Counted from the stretch's first letter, positions 1-7,342 are shown. The stretch: DNA of 13,349 nucleotides from Chloroflexia bacterium (GCA_025928215.1 JAICJW010000077.1:1-13349), one strand, 5' to 3'. Made by a program: numbers and translations. Notes: generated by a model not told the origin, from the letters alone.

Positions 1-1202
1 AGGCCCGCTGGCACGGCATTATTGATGTACCCCTTACCTTCGTAGAGGACGGTGATCAGTTCGTCCCGGTCGAGCGCTAGTGAGACGGCCTGCCGCACGC
101 GAACATCGTTGAACGGCGGCGCATCCACCCGCCAGTACATGAAGTAGAGGAGGTTTTGCGGGAAATCAACGAATTGGATCTCGGGATTCGAGGAAGCGAG
201 GGCCTTGCGGTCGGTCTGGGACGGGCCGATGAGGTCGATCTGCTTCGAGCGGAAACTGGCGATTGCGGTCGCGTCTTCCGGCACGATCAGCAAATCCACC
301 TCGTCCACATACGGCGTACCGGTGAAGTAGTAGTCCGGGTTCTTCTTGGCGACGACCTGCACGCCTTTATCGAACTTGTCGAATATCCACGGGCCGCTGC
401 CGATCACTCGCTTGCGCCCGTCGCCATCCGCCTCGATCACTTCCTTCGGCATGATCCAGAAGACCGGCGCGGCGATTGAGTTCTCGAACGGCGCGAATGC
501 GTTGTTGAGCGTGAAGACGACCGTGCGCGGGTCCGTCGCCTTCACATCCTTCACAATATCGAAATAGTTCTTGTTCGGGGAGACTTGCTTGAAGCGGGTA
601 TACGACCAGACGACATCGTCCGCCGTGACGGCGCGCCCGCTCATCGGCGGCTTGTTCTGCCACTTGGCGTTGGCACGGAGCGTAAATGTGTAGGTCAGGC
701 CGTCCTTGGAGACATCGTATTTCTCCGCGAGATCGGGGACAGGGACGAACGAATTGGGGCCGACGCCTGGCCCGCTATCGTATTTCAGCAGGCGGCTGTA
801 AAAGAAACCGGCGAACTCCTGCGCGCGGAAGGTGACATTCAAATAGGGATCGAGGTCCGGCGGGTCGCCCGTCCACCAGCGGATGACCAGCGTTCCGCCC
901 GGCTTGGCGTTGACCGCTGCCGCAGTGGTGGGAGCGGCTGCGGAGGATGACGAGACCGACGTCGCCGCGGATGCAGCAGCGGGGGAAGAACCCGTCGCGG
1001 CGGTAGCCGGTGCGGTGGTGGCGGCGCTCGATGCAGCGGCAGTTGGGGCGGTGGTGCCGGACGCGGGCTTCGGCGTATCGGTGGCGGTGGTACTCCCTCC
1101 ACACGCGGCGAGGATTGCCGCTGCCGCGCTGGCGCCAGCAGCGGTGAGGAAGGTACGTCGAGTGAAGCGATACGGTGTTTGCCCCGCTGGTGTACTCCTC
1201 AT
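1..1202 (-). CDS. ABC transporter solute-binding lipoprotein, family 5 (peptide/nickel type), 3' end outside window
   Basis: Extracytoplasmic binding protein of a peptide-type ABC importer; it captures the ligand and delivers it to DppB/DppC-like permeases. About 400 codons are visible of a family that usually has 500 to 600. The start at 1202 is an ATG preceded by AAGGAG (1214-1209) with six bases between. The N-terminus has a twin-arginine stretch (FTRRTFLT, residues 13-20), a short Ala-rich hydrophobic segment and the lipobox LAAC (Cys34), then an Ala/Thr/Pro linker to about residue 105. The mature domain shows family-5 features such as LVIRWWTGDPPDLDPYLN, an IGSGPW turn, and VRQAVSLALDRDEL near the window edge. 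It lies downstream of the transport operon, in the same direction but after a 377-base gap, so it may have its own promoter. Family is certain; ligand is unknown. Confidence 0.93.
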   Translation of the reverse strand, partial: MRSTPAGQTPYRFTRRTFLTAAGASAAAAILAACGGSTTATDTPKPASGTTAPTAAASSAATTAPATAATGSSPAAASAATSVSSSSAAAPTTAAAVNAKPGGTLVIRWWTGDPPDLDPYLNVTFRAQEFAGFFYSRLLKYDSGPGVGPNSFVPVPDLAEKYDVSKDGLTYTFTLRANAKWQNKPPMSGRAVTADDVVWSYTRFKQVSPNKNYFDIVKDVKATDPRTVVFTLNNAFAPFENSIAAPVFWIMPKEVIEADGDGRKRVIGSGPWIFDKFDKGVQVVAKKNPDYYFTGTPYVDEVDLLIVPEDATAIASFRSKQIDLIGPSQTDRKALASSNPEIQFVDFPQNLLYFMYWRVDAPPFNDVRVRQAVSLALDRDELITVLYEGKGYINNAVPAG

Positions 1203-1338
1203 GTACCTCTCCTTAGGGTCTGTGACGAACCGACAACCACGGACGGCATGCGACGCTATTGCTCCCCGCAAAACCTGTCCGCTTTGCCGACGCTAACCGC
1301 CGGCATGGAGGTATTGAACCAAGGCTTACGCTGTACGA

Positions 1339-1367
1339 TATGCTTTTCACTATACGCCTAATGTCAA
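1339..1367 (-). promoter_or_regulatory. Candidate promoter for the downstream solute-binding gene
   Basis: On the minus strand TTGACA (1367-1362) matches the sigma-70/sigma-A -35 consensus exactly. Seventeen to eighteen bases further on are AGCATA/GCATAT, which match the -10 consensus poorly; TATCGT lies four bases further than usual. The 8-base palindrome GCGGCCGC (1369-1376) sits just upstream of the -35 box. The predicted start would leave a leader of about 130 bases before the ATG at 1202. The weak -10 keeps confidence low. Confidence 0.3.
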
Positions 1368-1494
1368 GCGGCCGCACCTGCCAGTGGCGGGCCGCGCCTC
1401 TCTTCTTGCGCTCAACGTAATAAAATAGTCGTCACAAAATGTGCGGCATTGCCATTCTAAGGGGTAGCGAATGCACGGGTGAACGCGACGCGAA

Positions 1495-1521
1495 AGCGCA
1501 CGGCATTTTGTGCTATGCGCT
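1495..1521 (-). terminator. Possible stem-loop 3' of the transport operon
   Basis: Arms AGCGCA (1495-1500) and TGCGCT (1516-1521) pair perfectly, with an inner GCA/TGC stem separated by a symmetric two-base bulge. It starts about 60 bases after the stop codon of the decarboxylase-like gene. On the minus strand it is followed by only TTCGCG and not a T-run, so it is not a textbook intrinsic terminator. It could equally be a regulatory dyad. Confidence 0.28.
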
Positions 1522-1579
1522 CCGAACGCCATGCCCTGACGCGCTCATTGGCCTTGCCGCCGCGCTCTCAAACGGCTTC

Positions 1580-2545
1580 TCAGCCGCGCGTGACCGACTC
1601 ATAGTCGGCGAAGGCGGCATCAGGATCGAGTGGCTGCGTTACCAACCCTTGCACGAGTTGTTCTTCACAGAAAGTCGCCAGCATCTTCCGGTTCGGCTCG
1701 ACGCCATATGGCTGCCAGTCTTCGCCGAGCAGCAACGCGGTCTCCTCCAACTCCATGAGCACCCACGGCGTGGTGTCCGCGAGCCGGCGGCGATCCTCCC
1801 GCCATCGCCGCTTCGATTCCTCGAAGGCCGCAAAGAGCCGCGTGGCGATCGTCGGGTCGCTCTCGAAGACCGACCGCCGCAACGCGGCAACATGGATCGC
1901 CGGGCAGTATCCGACGCGCTGGAAATATTCCTTCTCGACGGCACGGAAGTCGCGGAACAGATGGATGATTGGGCTTTCCTGAGTAAAAAAGCCGCGCGGC
2001 ATGAAGGGGATCATCAGGGCGTCCAACTCGCCTGCACGCAGCATCCCAACGAGCGTCTTGCCCTCCGGAGCGGCAGTGACATAGGGTGGGTACGTCACAT
2101 TGGGATTGGGCATCGCGGGTGTCGTCTCCTCCGGGGGGCCGACGACCCACGCGATGCTGGCGATGTCTATCCCGCGCTCACGCATCGCCGCGCGGCTCCA
2201 AGTGTTCCCCGTGTTTGCCCAGCCATCGGTGCCGATCCGCTTGCCGACGAGGTCAGCGAAGTCGTGCAGCGGGCTGTCCCGACGGACGAGGAAGCAGCGG
2301 TGCCGGAAGGAGCGCATCATAAAAATCGGTACGCCAACGAGGTCGCGTTCGCCGCGCGACAAGCGGATGAGATAATGGCTGAGGGATGTCTCGGTCGCGT
2401 CAATTTCCGGTTCGGAGGCGATCCGCCCGAGGGATTCGCCGCGCTCCATGATGAGGTCTATGCCCTCCGGTTGCACATCGCCGCACGCGAGGGGCTGGAG
2501 GTAATCCCAGTTGTATGAAACCATGCGGATCGTTCTCTTGGCCAC
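1580..2545 (-). CDS. 4,5-dihydroxyphthalate decarboxylase family protein (periplasmic-binding-protein fold, cytoplasmic)
   Basis: 321 residues. The family prototype is the Pht5-type 4,5-dihydroxyphthalate decarboxylase, which has a solute-binding-protein-like fold but no signal peptide. Seen here: GDVQPEGIDL (22-31), DATETSLSHYL (49-59), GVPIFMMRSFRHRCFLVR (71-88), then DLVGKRIG and GNTWSRAAMRERGID (98-127) and Trp133. These are the conserved blocks of that family in the usual order. There is no N-terminal hydrophobic segment, so the protein should be cytosolic. The start is a GTG at 2545 with GGTGGAG a few bases upstream. It follows the DppC-like gene by 36 bases and is probably co-transcribed. 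No phthalate or other aromatic pathway gene is visible, so decarboxylation of 4,5-dihydroxyphthalate itself is not supported. It may decarboxylate another substrate or only bind a ligand. Confidence 0.8.
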   Translation of the reverse strand: MAKRTIRMVSYNWDYLQPLACGDVQPEGIDLIMERGESLGRIASEPEIDATETSLSHYLIRLSRGERDLVGVPIFMMRSFRHRCFLVRRDSPLHDFADLVGKRIGTDGWANTGNTWSRAAMRERGIDIASIAWVVGPPEETTPAMPNPNVTYPPYVTAAPEGKTLVGMLRAGELDALMIPFMPRGFFTQESPIIHLFRDFRAVEKEYFQRVGYCPAIHVAALRRSVFESDPTIATRLFAAFEESKRRWREDRRRLADTTPWVLMELEETALLLGEDWQPYGVEPNRKMLATFCEEQLVQGLVTQPLDPDAAFADYESVTRG

Positions 2546-2564
2546 GCTGACTCCACCCTTTCTC

Positions 2565-2579
2565 GCGGTAGCACACCGC
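2565..2579 (-). repeat. Short intercistronic hairpin
   Basis: GCGGT and ACCGC (five-base arms, five-base loop) lie in the 36-base gap directly after the DppC-like stop codon and just before the ribosome site of the decarboxylase-like gene. It could be an mRNA processing or stability element; five base pairs can also arise by chance. Confidence 0.3.
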
Positions 2580-2581
2580 TG

Positions 2582-3487
2582 TTATCGTTCGCGCAGGCGC
2601 GTATCGAGCGCATCGCGCAACCCATCGCCGACGAGACTGAATCCGAGGACCGTCACCGTGATGGCGAGTCCGGGGAAGAGGACAACCCATGGCGCCCCTT
2701 GCAGCACCGAACTGCCATCATTGATCATTGATCCCCACGTCGGGGTGGGTGGGCGTGGGCCAAGGCCGAGGAAACTGAGCGTCGCCTCCGCGAGGATCGC
2801 CGTTGAAACGTAGAGCGTCGCCATCACCAGCACGGACGAAACTGAGTTCGGCACGATGTGTCGCAGGATAATCGAGCGGGCGGGCGCGCCGATGGCGCGG
2901 GCGGCGGTGATATATTCGCGCTCGCTGATCGCCAGTACCTCCGCCTGCATCATCCGGGCGAAGCGGGGTAGCGTCGAGAAGCCGACAGCGATCATCACAT
3001 TCGTTAGGCCCGGCCCGAGCGTTGCCATGATCGCCAGCGCGAGCAGCAGCGTCGGGAAGGCCAGCATCGCGTCGATCAGACGCATGATCGCCGTGCCGAC
3101 CTTGCCGCGATAGTATCCCGCCATCAGCCCAAGCGCGCAGCCGACGAGGCCACCGCCCGCCACTGAAACGACACCGACGGCGAGCGCGAGCGGCGCGCCC
3201 GTGAGGATGCGGTTGCGGATGTCGCGCCCGAAGCCGTCCGTACCCATAATGTGGGCGCTGCTCGGCGGCTTAAGCCGCTGTGACAGACTGCTGCGGTTCG
3301 TATCCGCCGGAGAGGCGAGCGCGCCCCACGCCGCCGCGACGAGGAAGAGCAGCACGAGCACCAATCCAACCATCCCGGCGGGATTGCGGCGGAAACTGCG
3401 CGTCATATCGCGCCAGAAGGTACGGGGGGCGTTCTGGTCCCGCACTGGCGTGCCTGCAATTGTCACGCTCTCGGTCCGCGTTGCCAT
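2582..3487 (-). CDS. ABC transporter permease, DppC/OppC type
   Basis: Inner-membrane permease, 301 residues, the normal length for DppC. An N-terminal soluble piece ending FRRNPAGMVGL leads into the first membrane helix (about 37-58). Then come the extracytoplasmic loop with the hallmark MGTDGFGRDI (81-90) and five further hydrophobic segments. The cytoplasmic EAA loop that docks on the ATPase is at about 190-214 (EYITAARAIGA through RHIVPN). ATLSFLGLGPRPPTPTWG (235-252) is also typical. ATG start at 3487 with GGGAG just upstream. It begins 14 bases after the DppB-like stop and would form a heterodimer with that protein. Confidence 0.96.
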   Translation of the reverse strand: MATRTESVTIAGTPVRDQNAPRTFWRDMTRSFRRNPAGMVGLVLVLLFLVAAAWGALASPADTNRSSLSQRLKPPSSAHIMGTDGFGRDIRNRILTGAPLALAVGVVSVAGGGLVGCALGLMAGYYRGKVGTAIMRLIDAMLAFPTLLLALAIMATLGPGLTNVMIAVGFSTLPRFARMMQAEVLAISEREYITAARAIGAPARSIILRHIVPNSVSSVLVMATLYVSTAILAEATLSFLGLGPRPPTPTWGSMINDGSSVLQGAPWVVLFPGLAITVTVLGFSLVGDGLRDALDTRLRER

Positions 3488-3501
3488 CTACTCCCTGCTC
3501 C

Positions 3502-4440
3502 CTAACGATGCCGGAGGCGCGGGTCCGCAAACCCATAGAGCGTATCCGTAAGGAAATTGACCCCGATCACGCCGACGAGGAAAACAGCAATCAGCGCCTG
3601 CGAGAGCGGGTAGTCCCGAAGGAGAATCGCATTGATGAGCAACTTGCCCAGGCCCGGCCGTGAGAAGACGATCTCGGCGACGCCCGCGCCCCCGAGCAGT
3701 TGGCCGAAGAAAAGCCCGAGCACGGCCAGAATCGGCACAAGTGCGGAGCGGAGCGCATGCTCTCGCACGACGGTGCGCGGCGATAGCCCTTTCGCGTGCG
3801 CCGTGCGGATGTAATCCTCCCCCAGCACGGCGAGCAGCGCGGAGCGCGTCGTCCGGGCGACGAGCGCGGCGGACTGGAAGCCGAGGGCGATGGCGGGCAG
3901 CACGAGGTGATGGAGCATTGAGCCTATTCCCTCGTTCTCCCCCGCCCCCTGCACGGGGAACCAGCCCAGCCGGAAACTGAAGAGGTAGATCATCAGCAGC
4001 GCGAGCAGGAACCCCGGCATCGCCACACCGAGGAGCGCAATCACCATCGCCGCGAAATCCGCCACGGTGTTCCGTTTGAGCGCGGCGATCATTCCAAGCG
4101 GGACGCCGACGACGCAGGTGACGAGCATCGCCGCCAGCGCCAGTTCGACGGTATACGGCAATGCCCCCCGGATGACGGACATGGCGCTCGTCTTCTGCGA
4201 GAGCGACTGCCCGAAGTCGCCCGTTACCGTATTCTTCAGGAAGACGACATACTGCACCGGCAGCGGCTTATCGAGGCCGTACTGCGTGCGCAGCGTCGCC
4301 ACTAACTCCGGCGTCGCGTAATCGCCGAGCATGATCGCTGTCGGATCCCCCGGCGTAAGTCGCAGGACGAGGAAGACGATTGTCAGCGCACCGAAGATTG
4401 TCAGCACCGACTGCGCGAGGCGCTGAATGATGTGGTTCAT
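3502..4440 (-). CDS. ABC transporter permease, DppB/OppB type
   Basis: Inner-membrane permease, 312 residues. It opens with a membrane helix at about 9-27 followed by the typical RLTPGDP (27-33). The motif YGLDKPLPVQY (54-64) marks the first extracytoplasmic loop of DppB proteins. The EAA loop lies at about 208-233 (EDYIRTAHAKGLSP and onward), and the C-terminus YGFADPRLR is characteristic. ATG at 4440 with GGGAG seven bases upstream. It follows the solute-binding gene by 27 bases. Together with the next gene it makes the channel of a peptide-class importer; the two ATPases are not in this window. Confidence 0.96.
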   Translation of the reverse strand: MNHIIQRLAQSVLTIFGALTIVFLVLRLTPGDPTAIMLGDYATPELVATLRTQYGLDKPLPVQYVVFLKNTVTGDFGQSLSQKTSAMSVIRGALPYTVELALAAMLVTCVVGVPLGMIAALKRNTVADFAAMVIALLGVAMPGFLLALLMIYLFSFRLGWFPVQGAGENEGIGSMLHHLVLPAIALGFQSAALVARTTRSALLAVLGEDYIRTAHAKGLSPRTVVREHALRSALVPILAVLGLFFGQLLGGAGVAEIVFSRPGLGKLLINAILLRDYPLSQALIAVFLVGVIGVNFLTDTLYGFADPRLRHR

Positions 4441-4467
4441 GCTTCCGCTCCCGGATGGGCCGACGCG

Positions 4468-6219
4468 CTATTCCGCGGGGACATCGAGATTGAACCAGTC
4501 GTGGCGCTCCTGCCACCCCGCGCCCAATTCGCCACTCACCCGCTTGTTGACGATCAGGTGCTCCGAGACGGCCACGGCGAACGCGGCCGGAGAATCCTGA
4601 GAGACTCGATCCTGCAAATCCCGGTAGAGCTTCGCGCGCTTCGTGGGGTCCGGCTCCGACCGCGCGGCGTCAATCAGATCGTCCGCGCCCTTGTAGCCGT
4701 TGCGATTCGTCGTCGAGCGGTACGTGGGTGTGGCGATCTGATCCGGGTCAATGCGCGAGATGTAGTTCGCATCCATGTCGTAATCCCCGGAGAGCTCCCG
4801 CTGGTTATAGATGCCCTGCTCGATGATGTCCACTTTGACATTGACACCGATATCTTTCCAGTACGATGCCACGGCCTCGAGGATGCGGCGGCTGATGATC
4901 AGTGCCGAGACGGTCATCGCGCTCGGGTTCCAATCCTTCGGAACATTGGCATCCTTCAGCAGTTGCCGCGCCTTGTCCGGGTTGTATTCGAAGCGGGTCA
5001 CGTCCTCGCTGTACCCGAACATGAAGGGGGGCAGGAAACTGTGGATCGGGTCCGCCAGCCCGCCGAAGAGATCCTTCGCGATCGCGTTGTTGTCAATCGC
5101 GTAGCGTAACGCCTGCCGAACGCGGATGTCGTCCAGCGGCTTCCGCTTCATATTGAACTGGGCCGACCAGGGGGACTGCCCGAATTGCGACTTGAAGAAG
5201 CGTACGTTCGGGTCCGTGTTCTTCGCAACGCCGATCGCGACATCAGGGTCGGCGATGTAGTACTCGTCCAGTTCGCCCTTCGCGACGGCGAGGATCGCCG
5301 CACGATCATCCACCCGATACTTCCAAACGATCTGATCCACCTTCGGCTTCGTCCCCCAATAATCGGGGTTGCGCTTGACCGTCAGGCTCGTGCCGGACTG
5401 ATAGTTATCAAACATGAACGGGCCGGAGCCGATCGGGGCCGTCTTCCACTTGTCGCCTGCTGCCGCGAACGCCTTGGACGCGACGACAAGCCCGGGTCGG
5501 AAGGCGAGCGACGCGGGGATGAATGCGGGGTAGGGGCGCGGGAAGGTCGCCTTGATCGTGTACGGGTCGAGGACCTCAATCGTTGCGTCAATGAAATCGT
5601 TCCGGTACGGGGAAGCGGTCTTTGGGTCCTTGATATGCTCCCAGGCGGCTCGGACATCGTCGCTCGTCAATTCGCCGTTCCCGCCGTGGAACTTGACGCC
5701 CTTCTTGAGGTGGAAGGTGAATGCCTTGGCGTCGCTCGAAATTTCCCATTCGGCCAGCTCGGGCACGACCTCCGTGCCGAGCGGCGGATTGTAGGTGTGG
5801 CGACCGATATAGTTGAAGATCGCTTCGGAAACCTGATAGTCCGTCTGGTTGTTGAGAAGCGCCGGATCGAGCTGCGTTAGATCTCCCGCCACACCGACGC
5901 GCAAGATCTTCGTGCCGCCCGGCTTGCCTGCGGCTGCCTGTGCGGTCGGCGCGACGGGCGCGACCGCCGATGCCTGTGACGCGGCGGCCGTTGGCGCCGT
6001 ACCCGAGGCCGCAGCCGCAGGGCTCGTCGCGCCAGCACCAACGGGAGCGGCAGTCGGCACGCGGGTGGCGGTGCCCTGCGGTGCGGCGGTGGTAGCCGTC
6101 GGGGCCGTGCTGGAACCGCCGCACGCCGCGAGAATCGCGCCACCGGCAATGCTGGACGCAAGGGCGAGGAAGCGCCTTCGTGAAAGCGGTCGGGGCTGCT
6201 GAGGCGTCGCATCGTCCAC
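4468..6219 (-). CDS. ABC transporter solute-binding lipoprotein, family 5 (peptide/nickel type)
   Basis: 583 residues, exported ligand-binding lipoprotein and first gene of the transport operon. The N-terminus has a twin-arginine motif (SRRRFLAL, 13-20), a hydrophobic segment and the lipobox LAAC with Cys33. A long Ala/Thr/Pro linker reaches to about residue 100, and the mature family-5 domain begins with LRVGVAGDLTQLDPALLNN. Other typical blocks are APIGSGPFMFDNYQSGT and the RQALRYAIDNNAI helix. The start is GTG at 6219: AGGAGGA (6232-6226) lies six bases upstream, whereas the ATG at 6235 is in another frame. It sits 27 bases before the DppB-like gene. It resembles the lipoprotein at 1-1202 in layout but differs in sequence, so it is not a recent duplicate. 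Ligand unknown; peptides, amides, sugars and metal chelates all occur in this family. Confidence 0.95.
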   Translation of the reverse strand: MDDATPQQPRPLSRRRFLALASSIAGGAILAACGGSSTAPTATTAAPQGTATRVPTAAPVGAGATSPAAAASGTAPTAAASQASAVAPVAPTAQAAAGKPGGTKILRVGVAGDLTQLDPALLNNQTDYQVSEAIFNYIGRHTYNPPLGTEVVPELAEWEISSDAKAFTFHLKKGVKFHGGNGELTSDDVRAAWEHIKDPKTASPYRNDFIDATIEVLDPYTIKATFPRPYPAFIPASLAFRPGLVVASKAFAAAGDKWKTAPIGSGPFMFDNYQSGTSLTVKRNPDYWGTKPKVDQIVWKYRVDDRAAILAVAKGELDEYYIADPDVAIGVAKNTDPNVRFFKSQFGQSPWSAQFNMKRKPLDDIRVRQALRYAIDNNAIAKDLFGGLADPIHSFLPPFMFGYSEDVTRFEYNPDKARQLLKDANVPKDWNPSAMTVSALIISRRILEAVASYWKDIGVNVKVDIIEQGIYNQRELSGDYDMDANYISRIDPDQIATPTYRSTTNRNGYKGADDLIDAARSEPDPTKRAKLYRDLQDRVSQDSPAAFAVAVSEHLIVNKRVSGELGAGWQERHDWFNLDVPAE

Positions 6220-6245
6220 AGGAAATCCTCCTCATGTGTTGTAAC

Positions 6246-6262
6246 TGCGCCACTGATGCGCA
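6246..6262. repeat. Small dyad in the leader of the transport operon
   Basis: TGCGC and GCGCA flank a seven-base spacer, 27 to 43 bases ahead of the GTG start at 6219. It could be a leader hairpin or a protein-binding site. The arms are only five bases, so this is weak. Confidence 0.25.
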
Positions 6263-6306
6263 CCAAGTATCTGACCGTTATTACGCGTATCCGACAGTCC
6301 CGGTGG

Positions 6307-6346
6307 ATCAATCCTTACGAACTGGTGCTTGTCAAAGCAACGTTGC
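6307..6346 (-). promoter_or_regulatory. Candidate promoter and operator of the transport operon
   Basis: On the minus strand TTGACA (6335-6330) is a perfect -35 box. Seventeen bases later ATTGAT (6312-6307) is a weak -10. One base beyond the -35 box lies the perfect 10-base palindrome GCAACGTTGC (6337-6346), with a CG centre like that of many LacI-family operators. It stands in the 267-base gap between the divergent transport operon and dehydrogenase gene, so a regulator bound here could act on both. No regulator gene is present in the window. Confidence 0.35.
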
Positions 6347-6473
6347 GTGTTCCATGATGGTACGTGATACGAAGCGATTCTACAAATCCGCCACGTGACT
6401 GGCTTTCCGGCTCTTGCTCCGTACATCGGCATCTGCGCGGCGCCCCCTGCTCGTTGTTTTGCGGTCTCGACCG

Positions 6474-6480
6474 AAGGAGG
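6474..6480 (+). promoter_or_regulatory. Ribosome binding site deciding the dehydrogenase start
   Basis: AAGGAGG directly abuts an ATG at 6481 and lies six bases before a second in-frame ATG at 6487. The spacing selects 6487. The frame extends upstream to 6364, but that part lacks a ribosome site and protein-like sequence. Confidence 0.8.
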
Positions 6481-6486
6481 ATGAGA

Positions 6487-7248
6487 ATGGAATACACTGG
6501 CAAATCGGTCCTGGTCACGGGAAGCGCGACGGGCATCGGGCTGGGGATCGCGCGCGGTTTCCTCGAAGCGGGTGCGACCGTCCTCATCAATGATGTACGT
6601 CCCGCCATTCTGGAAAAGACGCATGCCGAACTGCGCGACGCGTTCGGTGAGCGTGTCCTCGCGCACGTCGCGGATGTCCGCGATGCAGCGCAGGTGGCGG
6701 CGATGTTCGACGCATTGCAGGGGCCGATAGGGCGACTGGACGTCGTTGTCAGCAACGCGGGCATTTACCCCGATTGCCCGATCGTTGAGATGGACGAAGA
6801 ACTCTGGGACCGGGTGATGGACACCAACGCGAAGGGGAACTTCCTCGTCTGCCGCGAGGCCGCACAGCGAATGATCGCCCAAGGCAGCGGCGGCAATATC
6901 ATCGCCATCTCCTCCGGTTCCGCGCGCTCCGGCCGGATCAACGCGGCGGCCTACTGCGCCTCGAAGGCGGCGGTGACGCTCTTCTCTGAGGTGCTCTCCA
7001 CGGAGATGGCCCCGCATGGCATCCGGGTGAACATCATCAACCCCGGCTTCGTCGAGACGCGGAGCGAAGTAAATCCCATCGCGGAATGGCGACTGGAGGC
7101 GGCGAAGAAGTCCTCGCCCGGCGAGCGTATGGTCACGCCGCGCGATGTTGCGAATGCCGCGCTCTTTCTCGCCTCCGACAAGGCGGAATGCACCAACGGC
7201 ATGACCTTCTCCGTCACCGGCGTTCGGGGCGTGGCCCGCATGGGCTAA
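6487..7248 (+). CDS. Short-chain dehydrogenase/reductase (classical SDR)
   Basis: 253 residues, a cytosolic NAD(P)-dependent oxidoreductase of the classical SDR family. The cofactor motif TGSATGIG is at 11-18, and Asp36 at the end of strand 2 suggests preference for NAD(H). NAG is at 90-92. The catalytic tetrad is Asn114, Ser143, Tyr156 and Lys160 (YCASK), and INPGF (184-188) follows. The C-terminus reads NGMTFSVTG then ends ARMG, without the usual DGG closing motif. The start at 6487 is fixed by AAGGAGG. It is the first gene of the rightward unit, divergent from the transport operon, with the GGT-like gene 106 bases downstream. The substrate cannot be read from the sequence; by context it probably oxidises or reduces a product of the imported compound. 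Confidence 0.94.
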   Translation: MEYTGKSVLVTGSATGIGLGIARGFLEAGATVLINDVRPAILEKTHAELRDAFGERVLAHVADVRDAAQVAAMFDALQGPIGRLDVVVSNAGIYPDCPIVEMDEELWDRVMDTNAKGNFLVCREAAQRMIAQGSGGNIIAISSGSARSGRINAAAYCASKAAVTLFSEVLSTEMAPHGIRVNIINPGFVETRSEVNPIAEWRLEAAKKSSPGERMVTPRDVANAALFLASDKAECTNGMTFSVTGVRGVARMG

Positions 7249-7271
7249 TACGCGGGAAATCGAGGGTGGCG

Positions 7272-7321
7272 CGGACTTTCCAGCCCGTCTCCGCACAACA
7301 ATGGGCAGACTGGAAAGCCTG
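7272..7321 (+). repeat. Intercistronic stem-loop between dehydrogenase and GGT-like genes
   Basis: CTTTCCAG (7276-7283) and CTGGAAAG (7310-7317) are perfect eight-base complements. Pairing continues inside as CCC/GGG with a four-base bulge and outside after one mismatch. The hairpin ends about 20 bases before the ribosome site of the GGT-like gene. No T-run follows, so it is more likely an mRNA processing, stability or attenuation element than a simple terminator. Confidence 0.45.
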
Positions 7322-7342
7322 TTATCACCAGGGAATACGAGA

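Larger units (their letters stand above)
1203..1579. other. Intergenic region, 377 bases, no convincing gene
   Basis: This gap separates the decarboxylase-like gene from the second solute-binding lipoprotein. The open frames here (for example a 60-codon one on the minus strand at 1350-1532) show no recognisable protein features or ribosome site. It does contain a small AT-rich island around 1411-1450, a possible stem-loop at 1495-1521 and a candidate minus-strand -35 box at 1362-1367. It most likely holds the end of one transcript and the start of the next. Confidence 0.6.

Noticed and set aside
1439..2518. A 359-codon open frame on the plus strand
   Set aside because: It lies antisense to the decarboxylase-like gene, which has clear family motifs. 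Its own product is Arg/Pro-rich, matches nothing recognisable and has no ribosome site; long antisense frames are common in GC-rich DNA.
6001..6160. Ala/Thr/Pro-rich low-complexity coding stretch that could look like a DNA repeat
   Set aside because: It encodes the flexible linker after the lipobox of the solute-binding lipoprotein. The same kind of stretch occurs at about 890-1090 in the second one, so it is ordinary for these proteins.
6364..6486. A 5' extension of the dehydrogenase reading frame
   Set aside because: AAGGAGG at 6474-6480 fixes the start at 6487. The extra residues do not look like an SDR N-terminus, and the cofactor motif already sits at the normal distance from Met at 6487.
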